A program made the translations under genes and the position numbers. From the NCBI GenBank assembly GCA_964400875.1, contig CAYNWK010000003.1:1-64000 (forward strand): DNA of 64,000 bases. Direction: 5' to 3'. A model generated the notes under the pieces. That model saw only the letters and a program-made list of their open reading frames with translations. It made no database searches and was not told the origin of the DNA. This DNA is from CAYNWK01 sp964400875. GTDB lineage: Bacteria; Chloroflexota; Anaerolineae; Anaerolineales; UBA4823. Numbering within the stretch: position 1 is the stretch's first letter; the number at the start of each line of letters is the position of its first letter. Of the stretch, positions 44,854 to 53,701 are shown in pieces.

Positions 44854-45333
44854 TTATGGGTTGTGGGCGAGGATGGGCATATAGTACAAGATGGAAAGCG
44901 CGCTATTTGCCGGCAGCGCGAAGACCGTAACATCGTCTTCTTTCGGCCGGTTGGGTGCATCCGCAGCCAGCCGGAAACTGACGGTTGCGCTGTCGCCCGC
45001 AGTGACGGTCACGAAGTAGTAACCCTCTTGCGCGCCGCTCGAGTCGATCACGAAGATCAGCTCGCCGTTCGAATCCGTGTTCACGCTGCCCAGATTTTGC
45101 CCGTTGACCTCGATTGTAGCCGTTGAATTGGGGGTGAATCCCTGGCCTGTGATGGTAAAGAAGCTGCCCGGCTGCCCGGTATGGTAATTCACCTGGAGCT
45201 CAACGGGGACGTAGGCGTTGGCATACTGCTGCCAGCTGTAGCCCTGCGCCGGCAAGCCTACGAAGGGGATCAGGGCTGCGCCGGAGACAAAGATCAACAG
45301 GGCGATCAAAATGCGGGGTAAACTTTTTTTCAT
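44854..45333 (-). CDS. secreted protein with an IPT/TIG-like domain
   Basis: A 159-aa protein from ATG 45333 (AAGGAGG well placed). A signal peptide (KKSLPRILIALLIFVSGAALI) is followed by an Ig-like fold: GQPGSFFTITGQGFTPNSTA, LGSVNTDSNGELIFVID, GYYFVTVTAGDSATVSFRL. This resembles one IPT/TIG or S-layer/adhesion type domain. The tail includes SILYYMPILAHNP, a hydrophobic end. Role probably at the cell surface; no more can be said. It lies between two membrane glycosyltransferase genes on the same strand. Confidence 0.72.
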   Translation of the reverse strand: MKKSLPRILIALLIFVSGAALIPFVGLPAQGYSWQQYANAYVPVELQVNYHTGQPGSFFTITGQGFTPNSTATIEVNGQNLGSVNTDSNGELIFVIDSSGAQEGYYFVTVTAGDSATVSFRLAADAPNRPKEDDVTVFALPANSALSILYYMPILAHNP

Positions 45334-45460
45334 GGGTCGTACCTCCTTGTTTTGAAACTTCTGGTTATCTTGGAACTTGAACAGCAAGTGGGAGTTTAGG
45401 GGCCTCCGGGTGGGTCACACGCCTACCCGAACTCCCTCGATACAATGGTTACGCAAGTGT

Positions 45461-47026
45461 TTAGGGGAGATCGGCCGGGATGATCTGGTAGATGGGCCCT
45501 TCCTTTTCGGTTTTTAGGTTTCTTGGCAGGTTCAAAGGCCGGCTGTCGATGTACACCGGCTTTACTCCCGCGTTAGCCTTAAGCGCCCGGTTCAAATCTT
45601 CGGTCGAGATCAAAAAGCGGTTGACCGCTTGCACATCCGGGCGCTGCCCTTCGACCAATTGGAGATATTCGACTATCGGGACGGTGTCCCACCAGCCGAA
45701 GATGATCGCTCCTGGTTCAACTTCGTGAAGGATCGTCTCCCCCAGGATGCGCGCGCTGCGGTCGTTCGAGAGGTCAACCAGCGGCCAGTTCCAGGCGGCG
45801 GCCAGCAGCACTAAACCGGCCAGTGCAGCTTCCAAAAATCTGCGGCTCCACAGGCCGGTACTGCGAGGTTGGGCCTGCCCAGCCCAGTCCAACAGCCCCT
45901 GGTAGCCGTAACCGACCCACAGCGCCCAAACCAGGTAGGCCGGGAGGAACATGGTCTCTTTGTCGATCACCCGGTAGCCGATGTAAAAGATCGCGCTGGC
46001 GGCGAACATCAGGACGAGCATCAGCGCTTCTCCGGTCTTGCGTTTGGCCATCCAATACAGCCCCAGCAACCCCGGGACAATCCCGAGAGCGAAGAAGCTG
46101 CGCGCCAGTTGGGCGCCGAAGCGCAGCGCTTCACCCCACAGCTCCCCCCCACGGTAGGCGAACATCTGCCCGGCGAAAGCCTGCCCGGAGATCAGCCACC
46201 AGAACCCCTGCCAAGTGGCCAAGTCGACCGGCTTGAAGGCCAGTCCGGCGGAGTATACGCCGGCGTAATTGAAGGCCGGTTGGGCCGCGTACCGCCAGGG
46301 CAAGTACAGATAAACGCTCAGCCCGGCTAGACAGGCGAGCGCCGTCAGAGAAAGTCCCCGCCACTCCAGGGTCCGGCGTAAGGGGGCGCTGACGGCGACG
46401 AAAAGCAGCGCGCCGGGGACGAGCAGTACTGTCGCGGCGTGGTTGCCCATGCTCAAACCGCCAAGCAGTCCAACCAGCGCCAGCCTTCCCAGTGAAGGCT
46501 GCTCCTTCCAGCGCAGCAACGCCAGGATCAACCCGGCCATCAGGGCGGTGTGCAGGGTGTAGACCTCGGCGATCAGCGCCATGCCCCAGAAAAAGGTCGA
46601 AGTCGCAAGCAGACCTACAGCGCCGAGCGCGGCCCAGAATCTGACCCCCCAGCGCTGAAGGATCCGGTCGGCCAGGGCCAGGGTCAGGGCGCCGTTGAAG
46701 GCCGAGAACAAGTTGAGTCTGAAGCCAACGTCGCCAAGGGGCAGCCTGGCCCATAAATTGCCCAGGATGAGGTACAGCGGGTACCCGGTTGCCCGCACGA
46801 TCCCCCCGGTGGCGGCGGCGGTGGTCAGCTCGGCGCTGTCCAGGTTGTAGATCGTTGGGGCGGCGGTGAAGAAATACACCAAAAAAGCCACGCAGAAGAC
46901 GATCAGGGTGCGCGCGTCGAATAAAGCGCTCGCAACCCGGCGGGCGCTGGCGATCGGGGCTTCGTAGAAACCCTGTAAGAGTCGATGGGATCCCCAATTG
47001 GGCAGGTTTATCTGTCGTTTGATCAT
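45461..47026 (-). CDS. DUF2723 membrane glycosyltransferase-like protein
   Basis: A 521-aa protein with about ten membrane helices. FFTAAPTIYNLDSAELTTA, then GGIVRATGYPLYLILG, is the DUF2723 signature, with the acidic pair of GT-C enzymes in LDSAE. The C-terminal domain (GWWDTVPIVEYLQLVEGQRPDV) is soluble and outside the membrane. Family members are thought to glycosylate proteins or lipids from polyprenyl donors. It may be read with the downstream secreted protein, which could be its substrate (inference). Confidence 0.82.
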   Translation of the reverse strand: MIKRQINLPNWGSHRLLQGFYEAPIASARRVASALFDARTLIVFCVAFLVYFFTAAPTIYNLDSAELTTAAATGGIVRATGYPLYLILGNLWARLPLGDVGFRLNLFSAFNGALTLALADRILQRWGVRFWAALGAVGLLATSTFFWGMALIAEVYTLHTALMAGLILALLRWKEQPSLGRLALVGLLGGLSMGNHAATVLLVPGALLFVAVSAPLRRTLEWRGLSLTALACLAGLSVYLYLPWRYAAQPAFNYAGVYSAGLAFKPVDLATWQGFWWLISGQAFAGQMFAYRGGELWGEALRFGAQLARSFFALGIVPGLLGLYWMAKRKTGEALMLVLMFAASAIFYIGYRVIDKETMFLPAYLVWALWVGYGYQGLLDWAGQAQPRSTGLWSRRFLEAALAGLVLLAAAWNWPLVDLSNDRSARILGETILHEVEPGAIIFGWWDTVPIVEYLQLVEGQRPDVQAVNRFLISTEDLNRALKANAGVKPVYIDSRPLNLPRNLKTEKEGPIYQIIPADLP

Positions 47027-47203
47027 TTTCCGTGCGCTTTGAAAAGTGTACAGAATCCCCTGACTATTCTTTTCTTATTATACGAAACAGGATGGAGTCT
47101 GGATCTATCCCCCGAAAGTAACCCCTTTTAGCGTTCGCCCCCTGAAATTCTCGGCTGTAACGAGGAAAACCAGGTCCCCGGGAAGGGTGGTAAACTCGAT
47201 AAC

Positions 47204-48019
47204 ATGAAAGCCGAGATCAGAGAATTACTCACCGACTTCAAAGCTGCGGCCCGACTCGGGCACCCGGATTCGCTGGCAGTGGCGATGGAGGGGCTGCGCG
47301 CCCTGCCCGAGGTGTCGGGGAACGAGGCTTTTGGCGAGGCCTTCCTCGACAACGTCATACTTCCGGTGGGGTCAGCCTTAATGCACCCGCGCGCAGACGA
47401 AAACCTGCTGCTTGCCTGGCTCGACGACCCGCTGACCGGGGTGCGCGCGGTGAGCGCGGCGGCCCTCGCCGGACGCTGGACGGCGGGGGAAGACGCCACC
47501 GAGGCGCTGCACCGCGCCGGGAGTGACCCGCGCGCGGAGACGCGACTGGCGCTGGCCAAAGCCCTGACTCGAGGCAGCGTGGAGAAACAGCAGGCTGCCG
47601 CTCGCCTGGCCTGCGGCTGGCTGAACGACCGTTCCCCGCGGCTGCGCCAGACCGCCTTGCTGGCGCTGAGCGGGCTGGCCGAGTCGTCCGCCGTGGACCA
47701 GGCCCGGGCGGAAGAGATCCTGGCCCGCCTCGATGCGCTCTCCGGCGAAGCTGATGCGGAGGTGCGCGCCGCGCTAGTCGCGGCCCTGATCTCCCTGGCG
47801 GAGGCCGGCTACCCGGACCTGCTGCTGGATCTGTTGAAGCGCTGGGGCGACCTGGAAAGCGATAATACCTGGGTGATCACCAGGACCCTGTCCGCTTCCT
47901 GGGCTGCCGACCACCTGGCGCGAGCCGCCGCGATCCTGGATCGGCTGGCCGGCCGCGCCGCGGCCGGTCGTTACGTTGAGTCTGCTCGCCGGGCGCTCGA
48001 ACGTCACCAGGCGCGCTGA
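47204..48019 (+). CDS. HEAT-repeat protein
   Basis: A 271-aa soluble helical protein. Repeated two-helix units are visible: LLAWLDDPLTGVRAVSAAAL, SDPRAETRLALAKALT, SPRLRQTALLALSGLAE, ADAEVRAALVAALISLAE. These fit HEAT or PBS-lyase-type repeats that bind partner proteins. No enzyme motif is seen. It lies 8 bp upstream of an MFS transporter gene and is probably co-transcribed with it. Confidence 0.75.
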   Translation: MKAEIRELLTDFKAAARLGHPDSLAVAMEGLRALPEVSGNEAFGEAFLDNVILPVGSALMHPRADENLLLAWLDDPLTGVRAVSAAALAGRWTAGEDATEALHRAGSDPRAETRLALAKALTRGSVEKQQAAARLACGWLNDRSPRLRQTALLALSGLAESSAVDQARAEEILARLDALSGEADAEVRAALVAALISLAEAGYPDLLLDLLKRWGDLESDNTWVITRTLSASWAADHLARAAAILDRLAGRAAAGRYVESARRALERHQAR

Positions 48020-48027
48020 TCCCCCTA

Positions 48028-49236
48028 ATGTGGTCCAAACTCCCGGACAAGCTCAAGATCCTGCTGGGCTCGATGATCCTGGCAAATATCGGCGGCCGCC
48101 TGTACCGCCCGTTCATGCCGCTGTACATCCTTTCCCTGGGCGGGACGGTCGCACAAGTGGGGGTGTTCTACACCGTCAACACCATGTCGGCGGCGGTGCT
48201 GCGCCCGCTGGGAGGCTGGTTCTCGGATTCGATTGGCCGGCTGCAGGCCGTTGGGTTAGGCACCTTGTTCGGTTTGGGCGGCATGTTAGGTTACGCCTTG
48301 TCGCCGAGCTGGGCCTGGCTGCTCGTCTCGGCGGTGGTGCTGGCCTTTGGCCGCGCCGTGGTCGGCCCTTCCTTCCGGGCGTTCACCGCCGAGGCGGCCC
48401 CGCCGGAGCAGATGGCCCAGGCGTTTGGGCTGGTGAATGGCGTGTTCAACGTCGTGGACGTGATCGGCCCGGCTCTGGGCGGCTGGGTGGTGACGACTTT
48501 TGGCCTGCCCAGCGTCTTCTGGTGGGCGGTGGCGTTTATGAGCGCGGCGACCGTGCTGCGGGTAGGAGTGGCCCTCGGGCAGCCTTATCGCTGGGAACGG
48601 GTCCGGCTGGCGAGCCTGCGCTCCGGTTTATCCGGGATGTGGCTCGCCATCATCGGCGGGGGACTGTTCAGCTGGCTGCTGTTAACCGACAGCCTGCGCG
48701 ATTTCGGCATCAGCCTGTTTGAGAACTTCCAGCCGGTCTTGATGCAGGCCCAGGGCCTAAACGAGGCGCGCATCGGCGTGTATTACTCCCTGTTCGCCAT
48801 CGTTTACCTGCTGGTCAACCTGTTCGGCAGCCGGCTGGCAGACCGCTGGAGCGCCGCGGGCGCGCTAGCCCTGGGCGGGCTGATCCAGGTGAGCGGGCTG
48901 GTCTTGCTGGTTTTTTATGCAGCGCCGGGGATCTTTCCGGTATACTTTGTGGTCGTCGGGGCGGGCCTGGGGTTGGGCGACCCGGCTTTCGACGCCATGC
49001 TTGCCCGGTCGGCGCCCGGCGGCCATATGGGCATGACCTTTGGCCTGTTCAGCACCGCCACCAGCTTCCTGGCGATGCCGGCGCCGTACCTGGGGGGCCT
49101 GCTCTATGGACGGGTCAGCTCGCTGACCCCATTCTGGAGCGGAGCGATTTTCCTGCTCGCCGCGGCCGTGTTCACCTGGTTCTATTTACGGCCCCACGCA
49201 GAGCGAGCCGCCGCGCAGGTCTCGTCCGCAGATTGA
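48028..49236 (+). CDS. MFS transporter
   Basis: A 402-aa protein with about twelve membrane helices. The loop between helices 2 and 3 has GGWFSDSIGRLQAVG, the usual MFS G-x-x-x-D-x-x-G-R motif (GGWFSDSIGR), and the second half has the related GSRLADRWSAAGAL. Substrate unknown; drug or metabolite efflux is the common role in this group. ATG 48028 lies 8 bp after the HEAT gene. A partial palindromic repeat starts 2 bp after the stop. Confidence 0.88.
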   Translation: MWSKLPDKLKILLGSMILANIGGRLYRPFMPLYILSLGGTVAQVGVFYTVNTMSAAVLRPLGGWFSDSIGRLQAVGLGTLFGLGGMLGYALSPSWAWLLVSAVVLAFGRAVVGPSFRAFTAEAAPPEQMAQAFGLVNGVFNVVDVIGPALGGWVVTTFGLPSVFWWAVAFMSAATVLRVGVALGQPYRWERVRLASLRSGLSGMWLAIIGGGLFSWLLLTDSLRDFGISLFENFQPVLMQAQGLNEARIGVYYSLFAIVYLLVNLFGSRLADRWSAAGALALGGLIQVSGLVLLVFYAAPGIFPVYFVVVGAGLGLGDPAFDAMLARSAPGGHMGMTFGLFSTATSFLAMPAPYLGGLLYGRVSSLTPFWSGAIFLLAAAVFTWFYLRPHAERAAAQVSSAD

Positions 49237-49238
49237 AC

Positions 49239-49271
49239 GGCCCACTTTCTCGGAGACCTGCGTAACTCCTA
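49239..49271. repeat. palindromic TIR element, partial copy (L arm only)
   Basis: CCCACTTTCTCGGAGACC, then TGCGTAACTCCTA, matches the inverted L arm of copy 4 (TAGGAATTACGCAGTCCTCC...GAAAGTGGG). It lies directly after the MFS stop. Confidence 0.65.
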
Positions 49272-49293
49272 TCTGTTTTATTTGAGGATGTTT

Positions 49294-50640
49294 ATGCCAC
49301 AGACAACCGATTCACAGACGTTGCCGCTCGATCTCGGAGATGGTCTGATCCTGCGCCGGGCCACAAAAGCCGATACCCAGGCCCTGGTGGACTTCAACGG
49401 CAAGATCCACGCCGAGGGGGGCAACGAGAGGGAGGATAAGGTCGCCGAGTGGACCCGCGACCTGATGGAAAAACCGCACCCGACTTTCGAGGTGGGCGAT
49501 TTCACCATTGTGGAAGACACCGAAAAGGGCAAGATCGTTTCGACGCTCAACCTGATCTCGCAGACCTGGGCTTACGGAGGCATCCCCTTCGGCGTCGGCC
49601 GGCCGGAGCTGGTCGGCACGGACCCGGATTACCGCCACCGCGGGCTGGTGCGCGCCCAGTTCGACGTGATCCACCGGTGGAGCGCGGCGCGCGGCGAGCG
49701 GATGCAGGGCATCACCGGCATCCCCTATTACTACCGGATCTTCGGCTACGAAATGGGTCTGGACCTGGGCGGCGGTCGAGTCGGCTATCCTGTGCTCATC
49801 CCAAAGCTGAAAGAGGATCAAGAGGAGCCTTACCTGGCGCGGCCGGCGGAAGAAGCGGACCTGCCCTTCATCCAGCAGGTTTACGCAAGCTCGCTGGACC
49901 GCTACCTGGTCTCAGCTGTCTGGGATGAAGACTTGTTCCGCTACGAGCTGCAGGGGAAGAGCGAGTTCAACGTCAACCGCAGCACGCTCGAGGTGGTCAC
50001 GACACCGGAAGGAGAGCGGGTCGCCTTCCTGGCGCACGCCGCCTGGCTGTGGGGGCCAACGGTCCCGGTGACGCGCTACGAAGTGCGAGAAGGGGTTTCC
50101 TGGGCGGAGGTCACGCCCAGCGTGGTGCGCTACTTGCGGAAGCTGGGCGAGACCTATGCCGAGCGCGACGAGGGCGAGTTCGGCGCTTTCGCTTTTTGGC
50201 TGGGGAGCGACCACCCGGTTTACCACGTCATCGACGACCGGCTGCCGCGCACCCGCAAACCCTACGCCTGGTACGTGCGCATACCCGATCTGCCCGGTTT
50301 CCTGACGCACATCCGCCCCGTCCTGGAGCAGAAGCTGGCCAACTCGCCCCTGGCCGGGCACAGCGGCGAGCTCAAGATCTCTTTCTACCGGGATGGGCTG
50401 CGCCTGAAGTTCGAACGCGGCCGCCTCGTCGAAGTCGCCGCGTGGGTGCCGGAACCCTTTGGCCATTCCGGGGACGCCGGCTTTCCCGGCCTGACCTTCC
50501 TGCAGCTGCTGATGGCCTACCGCTCGTTGGCCGAGTTGAAGTATGCCTTCGCCGACTGTTGGACCGACGGCGATGAGGCCGCCGCCCTACTGGAAGCGCT
50601 GTTCCCCAAGCAGCTCTCCGACGTTTGGCCGGTCTCCTGA
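49294..50640 (+). CDS. GNAT N-acetyltransferase, Eis-like
   Basis: A 448-aa protein. The first half is a GNAT fold with the acetyl-CoA loop VGTDPDYRHRGLVRAQF; GITGIPYYYRIFGYEM follows. The second half (from about 180) holds a second GNAT-like part and a C-terminal SCP2-like domain, as in Eis proteins that acetylate amines or aminoglycosides. The substrate is unknown. GAGG 8 nt before ATG 49294 supports this start over in-frame starts at 49282 and 49288. Confidence 0.82.
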   Translation: MPQTTDSQTLPLDLGDGLILRRATKADTQALVDFNGKIHAEGGNEREDKVAEWTRDLMEKPHPTFEVGDFTIVEDTEKGKIVSTLNLISQTWAYGGIPFGVGRPELVGTDPDYRHRGLVRAQFDVIHRWSAARGERMQGITGIPYYYRIFGYEMGLDLGGGRVGYPVLIPKLKEDQEEPYLARPAEEADLPFIQQVYASSLDRYLVSAVWDEDLFRYELQGKSEFNVNRSTLEVVTTPEGERVAFLAHAAWLWGPTVPVTRYEVREGVSWAEVTPSVVRYLRKLGETYAERDEGEFGAFAFWLGSDHPVYHVIDDRLPRTRKPYAWYVRIPDLPGFLTHIRPVLEQKLANSPLAGHSGELKISFYRDGLRLKFERGRLVEVAAWVPEPFGHSGDAGFPGLTFLQLLMAYRSLAELKYAFADCWTDGDEAAALLEALFPKQLSDVWPVS

Positions 50641-50650
50641 GAGCAGGGTT

Positions 50651-50689
50651 GGGTTTGTTTCGAGGCGCAGTTCCCGCCAAAACAAACCC
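50651..50689. repeat. inverted repeat after the acetyltransferase gene
   Basis: GGGTTTGTTT (50651-50660) and AAACAAACCC (50680-50689) are perfect 10-bp arms with a 19-nt spacer. It recalls the centre of the TIR element (GGTGTTTGGG) but has no TIR. Confidence 0.45.
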
Positions 50690-50702
50690 GGTTACTCATC
50701 AA

Positions 50703-50727
50703 AAAAGCGCCCATGCCGGGCGCTTTT
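50703..50727. terminator. bidirectional terminator between the acetyltransferase and ilvE genes
   Basis: AAAAGCGCCC and GGGCGCTTTT pair perfectly around a 5-nt loop with A and T runs outside. It serves the convergent genes ending at 50640 (+) and 50755 (-). Confidence 0.88.
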
Positions 50728-50754
50728 CGTTTTGTCAGAAAGTATTCGTGCAGG

Positions 50755-51699
50755 CTAAGAGACCGCCTCGGTCGCCTCGGCGTAGACCGGGTTGATCCAG
50801 TGGCGGTAATCGTCCCTGCGCCCGCGCACGATCTCATTGAAGAGCTGACGCAGCTGGGTGACGACCGGTCCCATCACGCCGGCGCCGATCGGGCGGTGAT
50901 CCACCCGGGTGACCGCCATGATCTGGGCGGCGGTGCCGGTCATGAAGAATTCGTCGCACAGGTATACCTCGGTGCGATCGATCTTGCGTTCGATCACCGG
51001 CAGTCCCAGCTCGCGGTCGGCCAGTTCGATGACGCTCTTGCGGGTGATGCCTTCGAGGATGTTTTCCGTCACCGGCGGGGTGATCACGGCGCCGTCGCGC
51101 ACCATGAAGATGTTCATGGCGCTGCCTTCGGATACGTGACCGTCCTGGGTCAGCACCAGCGCCTCGTCGAAACCGGCGCGCACGGCGTCGGTCTTGATGA
51201 ACGCCGAGTTGGCGTAAGCGCCGCTGATCTTGCCGCGCGCCGGGATCATGTTATCGTCGACGCGCCGCCAGGATGAGAAGGTCACGTGGGCGTTGGTGTC
51301 GTTGGAGACGTAGCGGTCGAAAGGTACGGAGACGATGGTCAGTTCGTCGTGCAGTCCGTGCAGCTTGACGCCGATCATCTCGTCGGACTTGTATGCCAGC
51401 GGGCGGATGTAAACGTCTCTGCGGTGACCGTCTGCGCGCAGCAGTTCGACCGTGATCTCGGTCAAGCTCTCGGCGGTCTGGTTCAGCTCCATGGCTAACA
51501 GTGTGGCTGAGTTCAGGAAGCGGTGGTAGTGATCGCGAGCCCGGAAGATGAACAGCTGCTCTTGTTCATCGTTCCAGTAGGCGCGCAGTCCTCCGAAGGC
51601 GGCGGTGCCGTAGTTCAATCCATGGGTCAGCACTCCTATCCGCGCCTCGGAATAAGGGACGATCTTACCTTTGAAGTACGCATGAATCGGTAGGTCCAT
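50755..51699 (-). CDS. ilvE: branched-chain amino acid aminotransferase
   Basis: A 314-aa class IV PLP aminotransferase for the last step of valine, leucine and isoleucine synthesis (and the first of breakdown). HGLNYGTAAFGGLRAY is the substrate strand, YIRPLAYKSD, ARGKISGAYAN the region with the PLP lysine, and SEGSAMNIFMV the phosphate loop; the family pattern GTAAQIMAV lies near the end. Complete. It is monocistronic, between a terminator and a likely promoter at 51818. Confidence 0.94.
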   Translation of the reverse strand: MDLPIHAYFKGKIVPYSEARIGVLTHGLNYGTAAFGGLRAYWNDEQEQLFIFRARDHYHRFLNSATLLAMELNQTAESLTEITVELLRADGHRRDVYIRPLAYKSDEMIGVKLHGLHDELTIVSVPFDRYVSNDTNAHVTFSSWRRVDDNMIPARGKISGAYANSAFIKTDAVRAGFDEALVLTQDGHVSEGSAMNIFMVRDGAVITPPVTENILEGITRKSVIELADRELGLPVIERKIDRTEVYLCDEFFMTGTAAQIMAVTRVDHRPIGAGVMGPVVTQLRQLFNEIVRGRRDDYRHWINPVYAEATEAVS

Positions 51700-51817
51700 G
51701 GGTCCGTCTCCTGCAGAACGATAAATCTAGATAGCTCTCGTCTGGACTTTCGCAGTGGGTTGGTGTGGTGGATAATCACTCCCTCGTTTTCCCAAGCATC
51801 ATGCAAGTCTGGAAGAA

Positions 51818-51823
51818 ATTATA
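51818..51823 (-). promoter_or_regulatory. likely -10 box of ilvE
   Basis: On the minus strand TATAAT lies in GTGTTATAATTTC, about 120 bp upstream of the ilvE start. TTGCCC about 15 bp further upstream is a weak -35. The leader holds ATGATGCTTGGGAAAACG then a stop, a tiny frame without branched-chain codons. I see no T-box. Nothing else stands out in 51700-52004. Confidence 0.45.
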
Positions 51824-52004
51824 ACACCTGGGGAAAGCGGGCAATCGCATAAGAGCGATTCCTCGTGGGATATGGGGGATGGCGACTGTCCAACAGGGAA
51901 GATGTAATCGCCCTGGGCTTAATAAGAAGAAAGGGTTTTACTTTTGAATAGATAAGAGTATACTTTTATGGGACGAAACCATCACTGGGGAACGGGAAGA
52001 CAGC

Positions 52005-52910
52005 ATGAAAAGAGCCGTCAGCATCAGCATTGGATCATCTAAGCGCGACAAGGCCGTCGAGGTGGAGCTGTTGGGGGAAAAAGTGCACATCGAGCGCATT
52101 GGCACCGACGGAGATATGCAAAAAGCTGCGCGGCTGTACCATGATATGGATGGCACAGTCGATGCTTTTGGCGTGGGCGGGGCCGACCTGGGCGTTTTGA
52201 TCGAGGATAAGTGGTACCCGCTGTACTCGGTGGCGCCCATGGTGCGCGGCATCGAGCACACGCCGGTGGTCGACGGCGCAGGGTTGAAGAACACCTTAGA
52301 GAACAAACTGGCCCCTTTCATCGACGCGCACCTGGGCGACTACGTTCAGGCGCAGGGTAAAAAGGCGCTGGTCACCCTCGGCGTGGACCGTTGGGGGATG
52401 ACAAAATCCTTCCTCGACGCAGGCTACGAGTGTGTTTTTGGTGACCTGATGTTCGGCCTAGGGATCCCCATCGCCATCCGCTCGGAGCGGGCTCTCAAGC
52501 GTATGGCGGCGATCTTGATGCCCATCGCCGGCCGCCTGCCTTTCGAGTGGGTTTACCCCACCGGGGAAAAACAGGAAAAGCGTGAGCCAAAGTGGGAGCA
52601 GCACTACGAGTGGGCTACCGTGATCGCTGGGGATTGCCATTACATCAAGCGGCATTTGCCGGATCGCCTGGAGGGCAAGATCATCGCCACGAACACCACC
52701 ACGCCCGCCGACGTCGAATTGTTCCGCCAGACCGGGATCAAATACCTGGTGACCTCCACCCCGGTGCTGGAGGGGCGCTCCTTCGGCACGAATATGATGG
52801 AAGCCGCCCTGATCGCCGTATCCGGGAAAGCGCGCCCGCTCACCCAGGACGAGCTCAACGAACTGCTGGACCGCTTAGGTTTTGAACCCCAACTGCAGGA
52901 GTTAAACTAA
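52005..52910 (+). CDS. conserved protein of uncertain function (sometimes labelled quinate 5-dehydrogenase)
   Basis: A 301-aa soluble protein: MKRAVSISIGSSKRDKAVEV, FGVGGADLGVLI, KKALVTLGVDRWGMTKSFLD, CVFGDLMFGLGIPI, HYIKRHLPDRLEGKIIATN, TNMMEAALIAV. Similar proteins are found in Firmicutes and Chloroflexota, and some are annotated as quinate 5-dehydrogenase; I see no plain GxGxxG NAD motif, so that label is doubtful. It is separated from the next gene, a nucleotidyltransferase, by one base, so the two probably work together. TATACT at 51959 may be a -10 box. Confidence 0.6.
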   Translation: MKRAVSISIGSSKRDKAVEVELLGEKVHIERIGTDGDMQKAARLYHDMDGTVDAFGVGGADLGVLIEDKWYPLYSVAPMVRGIEHTPVVDGAGLKNTLENKLAPFIDAHLGDYVQAQGKKALVTLGVDRWGMTKSFLDAGYECVFGDLMFGLGIPIAIRSERALKRMAAILMPIAGRLPFEWVYPTGEKQEKREPKWEQHYEWATVIAGDCHYIKRHLPDRLEGKIIATNTTTPADVELFRQTGIKYLVTSTPVLEGRSFGTNMMEAALIAVSGKARPLTQDELNELLDRLGFEPQLQELN

Positions 52911-52911
52911 T

Positions 52912-53688
52912 ATGCAAGCGATTATCACTGCTGGCGGCGTCCCCCATCCGGAAGAGCCGCTCTACGAATATACCCAAGGTAAGCCCAAGGCGCTGGTCGA
53001 TGTCGCCGGTAAACCGATGGCCCAGTGGGTGTTGGATGCGCTGTGCGACAGCCCGGCGATCGAGGAAATCGTCCTGATCGGGCTGACCGAAGAGAGCGGG
53101 GTGCAGTGCGATAAAATTTCCGCCTACCTGCCCAGCCAGGGGGGCATCCTAGAGAATATCCGCGCGGGGGTTGAAAAAGTCGTCGAGCAGCACCCCGAGA
53201 CGCGCCACGTACTGGTGGCCTCCTCGGATATCCCGGCGATCACGGCGGAGACCGTCGATTGGTTGGTCGATGAAGCCATGCAGAGCGACCACGACATTTA
53301 TTATTCGGTGGTTTCCCGCCAGGTGATGGAAAAGCGCTACCCCAACTCCAACCGGTCATACACGCACTTAAAGGAAGCCGAAGTGTGCGGTGGAGATATG
53401 AACGTCATCCGGGCATTGACGGTGACCAAGAACGAAGAGCTGTGGAAAAAAATCATCGATGCCCGCAAGAGCGTGTTGAAGCAAGCCTCGCTGATCGGTT
53501 TCAGCACCCTGCTTTTGCTCCTGCTGCGGCGGCTCGACCTGGAAAGCGGCGTCAAGCGCGTCACCGAACGCCTGGACATCACCGGGCGGGTGCTCTTCAG
53601 CCCTTACGCCGAGATCGCCATGGATGTGGACAAACCTCACCAGCTCGAGATACTGCGCGCCGATATGGCCCAGAAAGTTCAGGCCTGA
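52912..53688 (+). CDS. MobA-like NTP transferase domain protein
   Basis: A 258-aa protein of the GT-A nucleotidyltransferase fold: AIITAGGVPHPEEPL (the G-G-x-x loop), GKPKALVDVAGKPMAQWVLD (the R/K-P-K-x-L motif), and the acidic VLVASSDIPAIT where Asp binds metal. A central hydrophobic stretch (LIGFSTLLLLLLRRL) is unusual for the family. It would join a nucleotide to a small acceptor such as a sugar phosphate or alcohol phosphate. It follows the 52005 gene by one base and precedes a PAP2 phosphatase. Confidence 0.78.
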   Translation: MQAIITAGGVPHPEEPLYEYTQGKPKALVDVAGKPMAQWVLDALCDSPAIEEIVLIGLTEESGVQCDKISAYLPSQGGILENIRAGVEKVVEQHPETRHVLVASSDIPAITAETVDWLVDEAMQSDHDIYYSVVSRQVMEKRYPNSNRSYTHLKEAEVCGGDMNVIRALTVTKNEELWKKIIDARKSVLKQASLIGFSTLLLLLLRRLDLESGVKRVTERLDITGRVLFSPYAEIAMDVDKPHQLEILRADMAQKVQA

Positions 53689-53701
53689 GGCGCTCTCCCC
53701 C

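Noticed and set aside
51700..51850. T-box or leader peptide for ilvE
   Set aside because: No T-box sequence (GGTGG-ACCGCG type) and the tiny frame in the leader lacks Leu/Ile/Val codons.
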